A stretch of 64,000 nucleotides of DNA from Kordiimonas sp. SCSIO 12603 (lineage in GTDB: Bacteria > Pseudomonadota > Alphaproteobacteria > Sphingomonadales > Kordiimonadaceae), in the NCBI RefSeq assembly GCF_024398035.1, contig NZ_CP073748.1, positions 239,501-303,500 on the forward strand. Direction: 5' to 3'. Shown in pieces: positions 53,691-63,289 of this stretch. Numbering within the stretch: the first letter of the stretch is position 1; each line of letters starts with the position of its first letter. The notes beneath the pieces are model-generated. The model ran no database searches and was not told the origin of the DNA. It worked only from the letters and a program-made list of their open reading frames with translations. The position numbers and the translations under genes are program-made.

Positions 53691-53845
53691 ACCAAATCCT
53701 TATCCCCCACAAAACCCAGCCCTGATTTTGCAAACATTAAGCGGCAAATCAATACAAACTAAAGACCGCCTTGAACCTTGGGGCCAAAATGCCCAAATAT
53801 TTTATAAGACACCATAAAAATGCGACAACCCGCAGGACATTTGAG

Positions 53846-54841
53846 ATGAGTACCGCCAGAACTGGCTTATTAATGGCCGTAATGACCGGCCTGTTTGTTA
53901 CAATCGGCACTTTGCTTGGAGGCCAAACCGGGATGGTTATAGCCTTCATGATAGCAGTTGCCATGAATCTGTTCGCTTACTGGAATAGTGACAAGATGGT
54001 CCTCCGAATGCACGGCGCACAACAGGTTGACCGCAATAGTGCACCTGAACTTGTTAGCATGGTGGAAGAATTATCTATACGTGCAAACCTGCCAATGCCC
54101 GCTGTTTATATCATTGATAGCGCACAGCCGAATGCGTTTGCAACAGGACGAAATCCTGAAAATGCTGCTGTAGCCGCCACTACTGGGCTGCTTCGCATGC
54201 TTAACCGCCAGGAAATTGAAGGGGTAATGGCGCATGAACTGGCACATGTGAAAAACCGTGATACGCTTACAATGACCATTACGGCGACACTCGCTGGTGC
54301 TATTTCAATGTTAGCTCAATTCTCTATGTTCTTTGGGGACAACCGTAATAACCCACTTGGGTTCCTCGGCACCATTCTTATCATGTTTCTTGCACCACTT
54401 GCAGCCGGGATGGTCCAAATGGCAATTTCCCGAACCCGTGAATATGAAGCAGACAGAATAGGCAGCGAAATCAGTGGTAACCCTATCGCACTTGCCGACG
54501 CATTAAGGAAACTCCACCGCGGCGCACAAACAACAGCAAATCACCGAGCGGAAGAAAACCCTACAACAGCTCATATGTTCATTGTAAACCCACTGAAAGG
54601 GTCTTCAATCGATAGCCTGTTTTCCACCCACCCAAATATGGAAAACCGGATCACAAAGCTTGAAGCGCAAGCAAGGAACATGGGACACCGACCTGCCACT
54701 CAAGCTCGTTCTATGTCAAAGCCAAAACCTCAGAACACTTGGGCAGACACCATCAAAAAGAATGCCCCTCGCTCTAAAGCAAGAGGCAGTGTTCCTAATT
54801 CAGGAAACAGTTCTGGCCGCCCCAAAAACCCTTGGGGTTAA
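53846..54841 (+). CDS. htpX: HtpX-family membrane zinc metalloprotease
   Basis: An M48-family integral-membrane protease for quality control of membrane proteins. About 331 residues. N-terminal hydrophobic segments ([19 protein letters not shown]) are followed by HExxH in [13 protein letters not shown] and the third zinc-ligand region [14 protein letters not shown]. The C-terminal ~70 residues (after [16 protein letters not shown]) are a basic, Pro/Ser-rich extension. I prefer ATG 53846 (AGGA upstream, starts like homologues); ATG 53771 would add 25 residues. Its stop overlaps that of the convergent kinase gene. Confidence 0.93.
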   Translation: MSTARTGLLMAVMTGLFVTIGTLLGGQTGMVIAFMIAVAMNLFAYWNSDKMVLRMHGAQQVDRNSAPELVSMVEELSIRANLPMPAVYIIDSAQPNAFATGRNPENAAVAATTGLLRMLNRQEIEGVMAHELAHVKNRDTLTMTITATLAGAISMLAQFSMFFGDNRNNPLGFLGTILIMFLAPLAAGMVQMAISRTREYEADRIGSEISGNPIALADALRKLHRGAQTTANHRAEENPTTAHMFIVNPLKGSSIDSLFSTHPNMENRITKLEAQARNMGHRPATQARSMSKPKPQNTWADTIKKNAPRSKARGSVPNSGNSSGRPKNPWG

Positions 54842-55827
54842 AGACCCAGCTTTTCTTGTGCGAGTTCCTTAAGTTCTACTTCAGGGCGCGCTCCCAAGTG
54901 AGAAATTACTTCCGCGGCTGCCAGACCTCCAAGGCGTGCACTTTCGGTTAGCGTTTTACCGCTTGTGTAACCATGAAGGAAGCCTGAAGCATACAAATCA
55001 CCTGCACCTGTTGTATCTTCAACGGTTGTTGGCTCGGCAGGCACTTCAATAATTTCATCAGGGGTCACAACAACCGATCCCAAAGCACCGCGCGTAAGAG
55101 CAGCGACTTTCACATGAGGACGCACTTTGGCTACAGCTTCATCAAAATTGTCAACTTCATAAAGCGACATAATCTCTGCTTCATTAGCGAACAGGATATC
55201 TACTCTATTTTCTACAAGTTCAACAAATTCAGAGCGGAAACGGTCTACACAGAAGCTGTCTGAAAGAGAGAGCGAAATCTCAGTACCGTGCTTAGAGGCA
55301 TATTCATATCCCTTTAGTACAGATGCTTTCATAGAAGGTGTATCCCAAAGATACCCTTCAACATAAATAACATCAGAAGAAGCTACATCTTCTTCTACCA
55401 CATCTTCAGGGGTAAGCTGAGTACATGCCCCAAGATATGTGCTCATAGTACGCTGCGCATCTGGGGAAACAAGGATCATGCTGGTCGCGGTTGGTGCACC
55501 TTCTGTTGCAGGCTTGGTAGCGAAATCAACACCAATTGCTTTAATGTCATGAGCGAACACCTTGCCTAATTGGTCATCATGCACCTTGCCGACATAGGCC
55601 GCAGTACTGCCGAAGGACGCAATCCCCGCAGCTGTATTCCCCGCTGAACCACCAGAACGCTCCACCGCAGGCGGCATATCATCATAAATGCGTGCAGATG
55701 TTTCAGCATCAACAAGCATCATGGACCCTTTGATACGCTCATGCTTTTCCAGAAAAGTGTCTTCAACGCGCGCGATGATATCTACAATCGCATTACCCAT
55801 GCAGATAACCTGATATTTAGAAGCCAC
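54838..55827 (-). CDS. PfkB-family kinase, adenosine kinase type
   Basis: 329 residues of ribokinase fold. It begins [14 protein letters not shown], and contains [15 protein letters not shown] (substrate-binding glycines) and the catalytic anion-hole motif [20 protein letters not shown] (PfkB signature 2, catalytic Asp). The sequence follows the alphaproteobacterial adenosine-kinase-like proteins, so adenosine to AMP is the likely reaction, though other sugar or nucleoside substrates cannot be ruled out. It is divergent from the EI24 gene. Confidence 0.88.
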   Translation of the reverse strand: MASKYQVICMGNAIVDIIARVEDTFLEKHERIKGSMMLVDAETSARIYDDMPPAVERSGGSAGNTAAGIASFGSTAAYVGKVHDDQLGKVFAHDIKAIGVDFATKPATEGAPTATSMILVSPDAQRTMSTYLGACTQLTPEDVVEEDVASSDVIYVEGYLWDTPSMKASVLKGYEYASKHGTEISLSLSDSFCVDRFRSEFVELVENRVDILFANEAEIMSLYEVDNFDEAVAKVRPHVKVAALTRGALGSVVVTPDEIIEVPAEPTTVEDTTGAGDLYASGFLHGYTSGKTLTESARLGGLAAAEVISHLGARPEVELKELAQEKLGL

Positions 55828-55964
55828 AACATTCCCTTTCGGCTTTAATCACTATTTCCTGCACCATAGAAAACACAAGCGGGATTGCAAGAACTCTCTG
55901 TTCTTCCTATGTATAGGAAAACCGCGTCATAAGCGGACAAAAACCATATGCGAGGATATCAACC

Positions 55965-56669
55965 ATGATCGGCACAGCGATAAACAGAACATGGCAACAG
56001 TTGCTGCACCCCAAATTCAGGAGTGTATTTTTAACCTCCGTAGCATCTGCCCTAATCACCCTTATTGGCCTGACCTTTGTACTTTCATACTATTGGCCTG
56101 AAACATTTGTTTTTGGCTGGGACTGGATCGATGAACTGGGCGAATCTATCGCAGCGGCAGGCTTTTGGGCTGTTGTATCAGTAGGATCATATCTCCTGTT
56201 CCCGGGGATTGTAACAATGGTGATGGGTGTATTGATTGATAAAATCGCCACTGCCGTCGAGGAAGAATACTACCCCAACAGAATAGGCACCCGAGAGGTA
56301 CCAATAACAGATGTGGTGATCAGCGCAGGCAAACTTACATTGATTATGCTTGTAGTGAATTTACTTGCTCTTGTGCCTTACATTATCCTCTTTTTCATGA
56401 CAGCTAGTGCTGGCGCATTTGCGCTTTTCATTGCCATCAACGGCTTCCTTCTGGGCAGAGAATATTATGAAATGGTTGCTATGCGTCATATGGACCGAAA
56501 AATGATGAACCGTTTCCGTATGGAATACGGCAGCAAAATCTTTATGGTTGGTGCGATGATGGCTGCTATGTTCGCGGTACCATTTTTGAATATTCTAGCA
56601 CCTATCATTGGCGCTGCGGTAATGACCCACGTTTTCCATCATCTTATTGCACAGCGTCGTGCTGCATAA
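55965..56669 (+). CDS. EI24-domain (CysZ-like) membrane protein
   Basis: 234 residues with four to six hydrophobic segments and the EI24/CysZ signature INGFLLGREYYEMVAMRHM. CysZ imports sulfate in enterobacteria; the alphaproteobacterial members are of unknown function and not linked to cysteine genes here. It is the first gene of a likely operon with the lipoprotein, the DUF6460-type protein and the DUF938 methyltransferase. Confidence 0.87.
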   Translation: MIGTAINRTWQQLLHPKFRSVFLTSVASALITLIGLTFVLSYYWPETFVFGWDWIDELGESIAAAGFWAVVSVGSYLLFPGIVTMVMGVLIDKIATAVEEEYYPNRIGTREVPITDVVISAGKLTLIMLVVNLLALVPYIILFFMTASAGAFALFIAINGFLLGREYYEMVAMRHMDRKMMNRFRMEYGSKIFMVGAMMAAMFAVPFLNILAPIIGAAVMTHVFHHLIAQRRAA

Positions 56670-56679
56670 GGAATTAAGT

Positions 56680-57093
56680 ATGCGTTCAGTTCTTTCTCTG
56701 TCTCTCCTTATACTACTGTCAGCGTGTATGGGCGGCACCGAAGAACCACCACAGGTACAAACACCTGTAGTGGCAGAACCTGAACCAACACCCGTAGAAA
56801 ACATCGAAGTTGTTCTGCCCGATGCACAGCTAATTCAAGGACACACTCCAAGAGATGTTCAAGCAGCTCTTGGAGAACCAAGCCTCGTGCGCCGCGACGG
56901 CAATGTGCAAGTTATGCTGTTTGAACAACCTTCCTGCGTTCTTGAAGTTATCTTCTTTGAAAAAAACGCTGATGATCATTTCAGGGCAACAGATATTAAT
57001 GCCCGTTCCCTACGTGGGGAAACACTGGAAGCAGACGCATGCCTTGCTAGTCTGCTCGGAGATGGTGTTTCACTTGATCTGCCAAGCCCATAA
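56680..57093 (+). CDS. Predicted lipoprotein of unknown function
   Basis: 137 residues from ATG 56680 (AAGGA eight bases upstream; an in-frame ATG at 56647 overlaps the EI24 gene and lacks the signal peptide). The lipobox is LLSACMGG (Cys about residue 15). A Pro/Glu-rich linker precedes a compact domain GHTPRDVQAALGEPSLVRRDGNVQVMLFEQPSCVLEVIFF, similar in pattern to SmpA/BamE-like lipoproteins (helix, then strands). No specific function can be assigned. Confidence 0.75.
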   Translation: MRSVLSLSLLILLSACMGGTEEPPQVQTPVVAEPEPTPVENIEVVLPDAQLIQGHTPRDVQAALGEPSLVRRDGNVQVMLFEQPSCVLEVIFFEKNADDHFRATDINARSLRGETLEADACLASLLGDGVSLDLPSP

Positions 57094-57120
57094 GGGTACA
57101 TCTTCTGAAGTAAGGAGAGC

Positions 57121-57366
57121 ATGATGGCCAATTTAAAACTGGATCTACCTACCATTATCAAACTAGCGGTATGGAGCCTTATTGTTGGTGGTATCCTCTA
57201 TTGGCTTGAATGGAGCCCTGGCCAGATTTACGGCTTTATCATTGATAAGTTTGCAGGCATCTGGGACTGGATGGTTGATTCAGGCCTTCAGTATATGCTC
57301 TTGGGTGCAACAATTGTTGTTCCTGTTTTTATCATCAGCCGACTTCGCGCAGGCCGAAAGAATTAG
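57121..57366 (+). CDS. Small two-helix membrane protein (DUF6460-like)
   Basis: 81 residues with two hydrophobic segments (about 14-33 and 52-72) and the sequence LVVGGILYWLEWSPGQIYGF-like core of a small alphaproteobacterial family of unknown function. AAGGAG precedes the ATG, and ATG 57124 is an equivalent start. It lies 27 bases after the lipoprotein and 3 bases before the DUF938 gene, so it is part of the same operon. Confidence 0.75.
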   Translation: MMANLKLDLPTIIKLAVWSLIVGGILYWLEWSPGQIYGFIIDKFAGIWDWMVDSGLQYMLLGATIVVPVFIISRLRAGRKN

Positions 57367-57369
57367 AAA

Positions 57370-57996
57370 GTGGCATCGCTTTTTAATCCTGCAGAAGAAA
57401 ACGATGTTCGGCTGCATGCGCCTGCAACTGCACGCAACCGCGATGTTATTTTAGATGTTCTTAAAGAACACCTTCCGGCAGAAGGTACCTTTTATGAAAT
57501 CGCCGCGGGTTCTGGAGAGCACGCTCTTTATTTCTCAGACGCTTTTCCTGATGTGATCTGGCATCCAACAGATATTGATGAAAGCCACCTTAACAGCATT
57601 AACGCATGGCGGGCTCATTCAGGAACCCAGAACCTTCAAGAAGCCCTATATTTTAATGTGCTGGAAAACCAATTCCCTGACAAAACAGATGCTATTTTAG
57701 CCATCAATCTAATCCACATTGCACCGTGGCGCGTGGCTGAGATACTCATTGAAAAAGCGGGCAATGCTCTAAAGACTGGCGGTACGTTATTTCTCTATGG
57801 CCCTTACCAGCAAAATGGTGCCCATACTTCCGACAGTAACGCAGATTTTGATATCTCGCTTAAAAGCCGTAACCCTGAGTGGGGTATCAGGCATATGGAA
57901 GAGGTCACATCACTTGCTATAAAGAATGGCTTTGATGCTCCAGCCGTTATTCCAATGCCTGCCAATAATTTCTCACTGGTTTTCAAGCGCAAATAA
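57370..57996 (+). CDS. DUF938-family class I methyltransferase-like protein
   Basis: 208 residues, with start codon GTG at 57370. It has the family's opening LHAPATARNRDVILDVL, the SAM-binding motif FYEIAAGSGEHALYFSDAFP and AILAINLIHIAPW. The DUF938 acceptor is unknown. The gene end overlaps the terminator of the convergent OlsB-like gene. Confidence 0.9.
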   Translation: MASLFNPAEENDVRLHAPATARNRDVILDVLKEHLPAEGTFYEIAAGSGEHALYFSDAFPDVIWHPTDIDESHLNSINAWRAHSGTQNLQEALYFNVLENQFPDKTDAILAINLIHIAPWRVAEILIEKAGNALKTGGTLFLYGPYQQNGAHTSDSNADFDISLKSRNPEWGIRHMEEVTSLAIKNGFDAPAVIPMPANNFSLVFKRK

Positions 57997-58018
57997 AAAG
58001 CGCCACCAAAGGCAGCGC
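57995..58018 (-). terminator. Rho-independent terminator of the OlsB-like gene
   Basis: On the minus strand GCGCTGCC pairs with GGTGGCGC (two G-U pairs) across TTT, followed by TTTTT. It lies 32 bases beyond the stop codon at 58050 and overlaps the last codon of the convergent DUF938 gene. Confidence 0.8.
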
Positions 58019-58049
58019 CTAAACTTAGATGAATGTATAAAGCTTACTC

Positions 58050-58943
58050 TTACTGAACGGCTGCTGTTGCTTTATCCGTATCGTTCGCTTCTTCCTTAAG
58101 GTCATAGTGCTTAGAGTAACGCTTGGCGATTTTTTCAACTGGTAACAGGATGAAAACATCTGTCGTACCAAACTGCTCGTCAACCACTGCGCCATCACCA
58201 ATAAAGCAACCAATACGCAGGTAACCCTTCACAAGCGGCGGCAATGCACGGCGCGCACGGCGAACATCAAGTTCATCAGCAGAGATGTTGTTCATTTCAA
58301 CATGCATGCTATCAAGCGCCTTCACCTTGAAATCTTCCGGCACAACATGGTTGTGGTAAAGATAAGAGAAAGCCTCTTTAAATTCAGCCGGATCAATACC
58401 TTCAAAGCTTGCACAGCCGAACATATATGCAATGTTATGGTCTTTAAGGTATTCGGCAATACCTTTCCAAAGCATGTTGATGGTGCTTGTGGCACGGTAA
58501 TCTTTGTGAACACAGCTGCGGCCAAGCTCAAGAAGTTGGCGGCCTGCACCCATCTGCTCTTTGAAACTGTCCGTCATCAGTGGTGACAGATCGAATTCAC
58601 CTGAAGAATAGAAACCACGGTGTGCTTCAGCTACTTCCTGACGTAGAAGACGGTATGTACCTACAATCTGTTTTGATTTTGGTTTGTCATGGTCAATCAC
58701 CAGAAGGTGGTCACACACAACATCATAATCATCAATATCACGCTTGGTTACCCGCATCTTCCAATCAGGCTTGGCATGCATTTCTTCATAGAAGATTTTG
58801 TAACGCAGCTTCTGTGCAGCTTTAATTTCCTTGAAAGAACGAGCAAGGCGCACTTCAAGGCTCCCCTGACGAACATAAGAGGGAGCACCTGCCATAGCCT
58901 GGGCAGCAGCAACACTTGGGCGTATACGAGCGTATTTCTTCAT
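58050..58943 (-). CDS. GNAT-family N-acyltransferase (OlsB/hemolysin-like)
   Basis: 297 residues resembling acyl-ACP-dependent N-acyltransferases such as OlsB, which makes lyso-ornithine lipid. Features are LEVRLARSFKEIKAAQKLRYKIFYEEM (N-terminal motif), CDHLLVIDH, IVGTYRLL, and ELGRSCVHKDYRATSTINMLWKGIAEYL (acyl-donor site). The C-terminal part LRIGCFIGDGAVVDEQFGTTDVFILLPVE is also typical. No olsA/plsC partner is nearby, so the product is inferred only from the family. It has its own terminator. Confidence 0.85.
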   Translation of the reverse strand: MKKYARIRPSVAAAQAMAGAPSYVRQGSLEVRLARSFKEIKAAQKLRYKIFYEEMHAKPDWKMRVTKRDIDDYDVVCDHLLVIDHDKPKSKQIVGTYRLLRQEVAEAHRGFYSSGEFDLSPLMTDSFKEQMGAGRQLLELGRSCVHKDYRATSTINMLWKGIAEYLKDHNIAYMFGCASFEGIDPAEFKEAFSYLYHNHVVPEDFKVKALDSMHVEMNNISADELDVRRARRALPPLVKGYLRIGCFIGDGAVVDEQFGTTDVFILLPVEKIAKRYSKHYDLKEEANDTDKATAAVQ

Positions 58944-59019
58944 AAGGCAATCCTATTAGCCGCGCTTCAAGTCAAACCTATTACATAGATTTGACCGGAA
59001 TATTACATCACATGTCTTA

Positions 59020-60354
59020 CTAAATGTTCACTTTTTCAAGATCATGTGTGTTTTTAATCCCCGCGATATCCTTTTTCATCAGGATATACAAGAGAATTAA
59101 TCCCGGGATAGCAAGTACCGTTGCATAAACAAAAAACTCAACCCATCCTACAGATTCAGCCACAAAACCGCTAGGAGCCCCAAGAACTGTACGAGCTTGA
59201 TTCGCAAGTGAGGACAAGAGCGCATATTGGGTTGCAGTGAAATTGGCATTACAGAGGCTCGCCATATAAGCAATGATTACAGTGGTACCGAGGCCTGTTG
59301 CAAAATTCTCCATACCAATCACCACAGCCAAGCGCCACTGCTCTGTTTCGCCAACAGAAAGCCAAGCAAAACCCAGGTTCGTAAGCATCATTAAAATACC
59401 TGATAGGAATAGCGCTTTATACATACCAATCTGTTTGTAAAGCGCAGCACCAAGGCCAACACCAACCATCAAAGTGATAAAGCCTACTGTTTTGTTGGCG
59501 TACGCAACAGCGGTAAGCGAAAACTCCATATCCCTGATCAGGGGCGCTGTCATAATACTCGCCACCGCATCACCCGCTTTAAAGAACAGAATAAACAACA
59601 GGACTAAAAGCCAGTTGTCTCGCTTTGAGAATTCCTTGAACGGAAGAATAACAGCTTCCCGGAAACGTGCGGCAAACAGAGACTTTGGAGCCCGCTGAGC
59701 TTCTTCTTCCATAAACTCATCATCTTCACGGCTATGGGTTGGCTCACCAAGCCAGAGGACTGCTAGTGTACCCGGCAGTAATAAGAGTGGCAGCAAGCTA
59801 ATCGCCAGCCCCCAACCAATTTGATCTGCAATCAGCAGCACACCAACACCAGCTATGAAATTGGCTGTGCGGTACCCAAAAACATAAGAAGCTGCGCTAT
59901 GCCCTTGGTCTTCATCACCCAAAATTTCAATCCGGTAAGCATCGATAACGATATCCTGACTGGCGGAAAGAAACGCAATTGCACAGGTAAACACCGCAAC
60001 TTCAAAAAGCTGATCAGCAGGATTTAAAACTGAAATCGCAAGCAAACAGGCCGCCATAAGCCCTTGGATAAACAGCAGCCACCCCCGGCGCTGGCCAAAT
60101 ATCTTGGTAATTGGTCCCAGAGGCAACCGGTCAATAGCCGGAGACCAAAGGAATTTCCATGTGTAAAAACTAGTCGCAAGCGCGAACAAACCCACGTCAG
60201 CTTTGCTGACATCATTATAAGAAAGCCAGAAGCCCATAAGGGAAATTACAAATGTGAGCGGGAAACCACTGGCCATACCAAGCCCGAATGTGCCAACAAC
60301 CCGTTTGTCACCGTAAGGCTTAAGGCCTCTTAATATACCGCCCACTTTTCCCAT
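59020..60354 (-). CDS. ampG: AmpG-family muropeptide/PAT transporter (MFS)
   Basis: About 444 residues with twelve transmembrane segments. The sequence follows AmpG: SFYTWKFLWSPAIDRLPLG, FLSASQDIVIDAYRIEIL and the late FTATQYALLSSLANQAR. AmpG imports anhydromuropeptides for cell-wall recycling and influences beta-lactamase induction. ATG 60354 overlaps the stop codon of the upstream thioesterase gene (TAATG), so translation is coupled; ATG 60405 would overlap that gene by 52 bases. No ampD or ampR is visible nearby. Confidence 0.9.
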   Translation of the reverse strand: MGKVGGILRGLKPYGDKRVVGTFGLGMASGFPLTFVISLMGFWLSYNDVSKADVGLFALATSFYTWKFLWSPAIDRLPLGPITKIFGQRRGWLLFIQGLMAACLLAISVLNPADQLFEVAVFTCAIAFLSASQDIVIDAYRIEILGDEDQGHSAASYVFGYRTANFIAGVGVLLIADQIGWGLAISLLPLLLLPGTLAVLWLGEPTHSREDDEFMEEEAQRAPKSLFAARFREAVILPFKEFSKRDNWLLVLLFILFFKAGDAVASIMTAPLIRDMEFSLTAVAYANKTVGFITLMVGVGLGAALYKQIGMYKALFLSGILMMLTNLGFAWLSVGETEQWRLAVVIGMENFATGLGTTVIIAYMASLCNANFTATQYALLSSLANQARTVLGAPSGFVAESVGWVEFFVYATVLAIPGLILLYILMKKDIAGIKNTHDLEKVNI

Positions 60355-61121
60355 TAAACGCTCGCTTCCACTGCCTGAATATATTCCGCTGTTACTGTAA
60401 TCCAAAGCCCTGCAGCTTTGGCAACAAGAGTTCCATCGACACTATAAACCGCAGTACCGCACATACGCTTCCTGCCTTTTGGTTTAGTTGGATCACCCAT
60501 ATCCCAACCAATGATCTTGGCCTGGCCTTCAGCTTTAAGCGGCGCAAGAATCTCAGCGTGCAAACGCCCTAAAAGCGCAGGTTCACCTGGTGCACAGCTA
60601 TAGTATCCTGGGCAATCAAGCGCTGACCAAAGGTATTCTGGCTTTATAAAACCACTTTCGTCTGCAAGTTCATCACCCAAATCCCAACAAGCCCCAACCA
60701 GACCCGGTGTTTCATTAAGACGTTTGCTGTGAATACACATACCATCACCCTTGGTACGGTCTTCACCACACACAAAACACCGTCCAAATGGTTTGAACTC
60801 GCCCGGTGCGTCAGGTGCTTCATAAGGGTTGATACCCAGTTCAAATTTAGGTGGAAGCGCAGGCACATCAAGCTCAAGTGGTTTTTCTATCGCCGTGCCC
60901 AAAAGCTTGTCACCAAGTTTAAGCTCAGCTTTGCCTTCCACAGCGATCAGCTCAAGTTCTTTATCGAGAGGCGGCGGCGCATGGAGAGATGCTTCCACAG
61001 CACCCGTAAGCGCATTTGCCAGCATGCCACTTGCGTACCCGCCATTCGCGGATGATGGAGGGCCATTGAATCGAGACTTAATATAAATTGACTGCTGCAC
61101 GTTATATTCTCCCCCGCGCAT
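60354..61121 (-). CDS. Hotdog-fold thioesterase-like protein
   Basis: 255 residues. The N-terminal part (FNGPPSSANGGYASGMLANALTGAVEASLHAPPPLDKELELIAVEGKAELKLGDKLLGTAIEK) has the hotdog helix and strands of acyl-CoA thioesterases, and a second hotdog-like half follows after a CFVCGEDRTKGDGM segment with two cysteines. The internal CxxC suggests a metal or structural site. The substrate is unknown. It is coupled to ampG by TAATG. The RBS GGGA lies seven bases before the ATG. Confidence 0.75.
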   Translation of the reverse strand: MRGGEYNVQQSIYIKSRFNGPPSSANGGYASGMLANALTGAVEASLHAPPPLDKELELIAVEGKAELKLGDKLLGTAIEKPLELDVPALPPKFELGINPYEAPDAPGEFKPFGRCFVCGEDRTKGDGMCIHSKRLNETPGLVGACWDLGDELADESGFIKPEYLWSALDCPGYYSCAPGEPALLGRLHAEILAPLKAEGQAKIIGWDMGDPTKPKGRKRMCGTAVYSVDGTLVAKAAGLWITVTAEYIQAVEASV

Positions 61122-61205
61122 AATATTTCCCTTGTTTAAAGGGGATTTAGGCTATGATGCAAGTAACTGCTTTCAATCCACATCAGTTTATGGTCAAAGA
61201 CCCGC

Positions 61206-62534
61206 ATGACAAGCTCTGAGAATAAAAAACACAATAGAACCTTAAGCGCACGGGAAACTGCTGTGCGCACCTTTATGGCGGTTACGCTGAAAAAGCGGCC
61301 ATTTGATGTTGCCCTTGATGATATGGCATCGAAGGCGAACCTTGATGCGCGTGATCGGGCTTTTGTGCTGAATCTGTTGATGTTGAGCTTAAGACGGTAC
61401 GGCAGCCTAAAAGCGCTTCTTGGTTCACTCCTTTCGAGCAGTCTTCCAAAGAACGCCACATGGACAGAAGCCGCACTTATAACCGGCCTTACACAAATCC
61501 TTCTCATGCGTACTGCAGACCATGCGGCAGTGAATGAAACAGTTACATTGATCAAAAACCTGCCTGGTAAGGAAAAAGGCTTCTCAGGCCTTGTGAACGC
61601 AATCTTGAGGCGCGCCGTACGAGAGCAGGAAAAACTTCTGACAAAGTTGAACCGCACGCCTGAAAAAGACTTGCCTAAATGGCTTTTTGATAGCTGGAGC
61701 AAAGCTTACGGTAAAAAAACTGCTGTAGGTATCGCCGAAGCATTACGGGATACACCGCCACTGGATATTTCTCTGAAACCTGAGGAAGACAAACAAGCCT
61801 GGGCTGAAACGCTTGAGGCAGAAATTCTACCAACGGGCAGCTTACGGCGTACCATCAGCGATGTAACCGCCCTAGAGGGTTACGGTGCAGGCGTTTGGTG
61901 GGTGCAGGATATGGCAGCAGCCATCCCCGCAAAACTGCTTGGTGATATCAGCGGCAAGCACGTTCTTGATCTCTGTGCTGCACCGGGCGGCAAAACCATG
62001 CAGGTAGCGGCAGCTGGCGCACGAGTAACCAGTGTGGACCGTTCAAAGAATCGCCTTAAAAGACTCGATGCTAATTTGAGTCGTACCGGCCTTAAAGCTG
62101 AAGTACATGCCGCAGATGCCTCCACTTTCACGCCGGGCACACCTGTAGATCATATCCTTCTTGATGCCCCGTGCAGCGCCACCGGTACCCTGCGCCGTAA
62201 TCCAGATGTGATCTGGACCAAAGCACCCGAAGATGTTGCCAAGCTGGCAGCACTCCAGAGCCGTATCCTTGATCATGCCTTCGAGATGCTACCTGTGGGC
62301 GGCACTATGGTTTACTGCGTATGTTCTATTGAAGACAGTGAAGGCAAAGGGCAGATTGCTCAATTCCTTGAACGAACCAAACAAGCTGAGCGTACGGCAA
62401 TTACAAAAGATGAGCTTGGCGGTTTGGACGAGTTAATTACCCCTGATGGCGACCTTTTATGCTTCCCCTCAATTATGGCAGATAAAGGCGGTATGGATGG
62501 TTTTTATGCAGCACGTATAAGAAAGCTGAAATAA
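61206..62534 (+). CDS. rsmB: 16S rRNA (cytosine-C5)-methyltransferase, RsmB/NOP family
   Basis: 442 residues. The N-terminal NusB-like RNA-binding domain (about 15-150) includes RDRAFVLNLLMLSLRRYGSL. The C-terminal methyltransferase has the SAM motif VLDLCAAPGGKTMQVAA, LDAPCSATGTLRRNPDVIW (first catalytic Cys) and MVYCVCSIEDSEG (nucleophile Cys). RsmB modifies C967 of 16S rRNA in E. coli. It is followed by rpe and the heparinase-like gene on the same strand, as in many alphaproteobacteria. Confidence 0.93.
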   Translation: MTSSENKKHNRTLSARETAVRTFMAVTLKKRPFDVALDDMASKANLDARDRAFVLNLLMLSLRRYGSLKALLGSLLSSSLPKNATWTEAALITGLTQILLMRTADHAAVNETVTLIKNLPGKEKGFSGLVNAILRRAVREQEKLLTKLNRTPEKDLPKWLFDSWSKAYGKKTAVGIAEALRDTPPLDISLKPEEDKQAWAETLEAEILPTGSLRRTISDVTALEGYGAGVWWVQDMAAAIPAKLLGDISGKHVLDLCAAPGGKTMQVAAAGARVTSVDRSKNRLKRLDANLSRTGLKAEVHAADASTFTPGTPVDHILLDAPCSATGTLRRNPDVIWTKAPEDVAKLAALQSRILDHAFEMLPVGGTMVYCVCSIEDSEGKGQIAQFLERTKQAERTAITKDELGGLDELITPDGDLLCFPSIMADKGGMDGFYAARIRKLK

Positions 62535-62604
62535 CCGCTAAAATATTGATCTCTTGGCCGCTCAGTCCCTTGCGGGATGCGGCATGAACTGATATGGAAA
62601 CCCC

Positions 62605-63267
62605 ATGCAGAAACCAATCAGAATCGCACCGTCCATCCTGTCCGCTGATTTTGCGAAACTGGGTGAAGAAGTTAGAGCAATTGACGCCGCTGGCGCCGAT
62701 TACATCCATATTGATGTTATGGATGGCCACTTTGTGCCGAACATTACTATCGGACCCGATGTTGTAAAAGCACTTCGCCCACATAGTGACAAAGTGTTTG
62801 ATGTGCATCTGATGATCGAACCTGTTGACCCATATATTGAAGCTTTTGCAAAAGCTGGTGCTGATATTATCACCGCTCATGTAGAAGCGGGTGCTCATAC
62901 CCACAGAACACTTCAGGCAATCAAAGCGCAAGGGGTGAAAGCGGGTATTTCGCTAAACCCTTCTACCCCAGAGACCACTATTGATTATCTCTATGAAGAG
63001 CTTGATCTGATCCTTGTTATGTCTGTGAACCCTGGCTTCGGCGGTCAGTCTTTCATTACAAGCCAACTACGTAAACTTGAAGCGATCCGCAAACGTATTG
63101 ATCAGCTTGGTCTGGATATTGACCTACAGGTTGATGGCGGCGTAAACCGAGAAACAGCTCGTCAGGTTATAAGCGCTGGGGCCGATGTATTAGTTGCAGG
63201 GAGCGCTACCTTTAAAGGCGGGCCTGATATGTATGCAGAAAATATCCGCACTATCCGAGGCGAATAA
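62605..63267 (+). CDS. rpe: Ribulose-phosphate 3-epimerase
   Basis: Interconverts ribulose-5-phosphate and xylulose-5-phosphate in the pentose-phosphate pathway. It is a 220-residue TIM barrel with [16 protein letters not shown] at the N-terminus, [14 protein letters not shown] and FDVHLMIEP (metal-binding Asp/His), [13 protein letters not shown] and LQVDGGVN near the end. All metal ligands appear present. It lies 70 bases after rsmB. Confidence 0.97.
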   Translation: MQKPIRIAPSILSADFAKLGEEVRAIDAAGADYIHIDVMDGHFVPNITIGPDVVKALRPHSDKVFDVHLMIEPVDPYIEAFAKAGADIITAHVEAGAHTHRTLQAIKAQGVKAGISLNPSTPETTIDYLYEELDLILVMSVNPGFGGQSFITSQLRKLEAIRKRIDQLGLDIDLQVDGGVNRETARQVISAGADVLVAGSATFKGGPDMYAENIRTIRGE

Positions 63268-63289
63268 GATTTAGGGGGAAGAGGTACCA

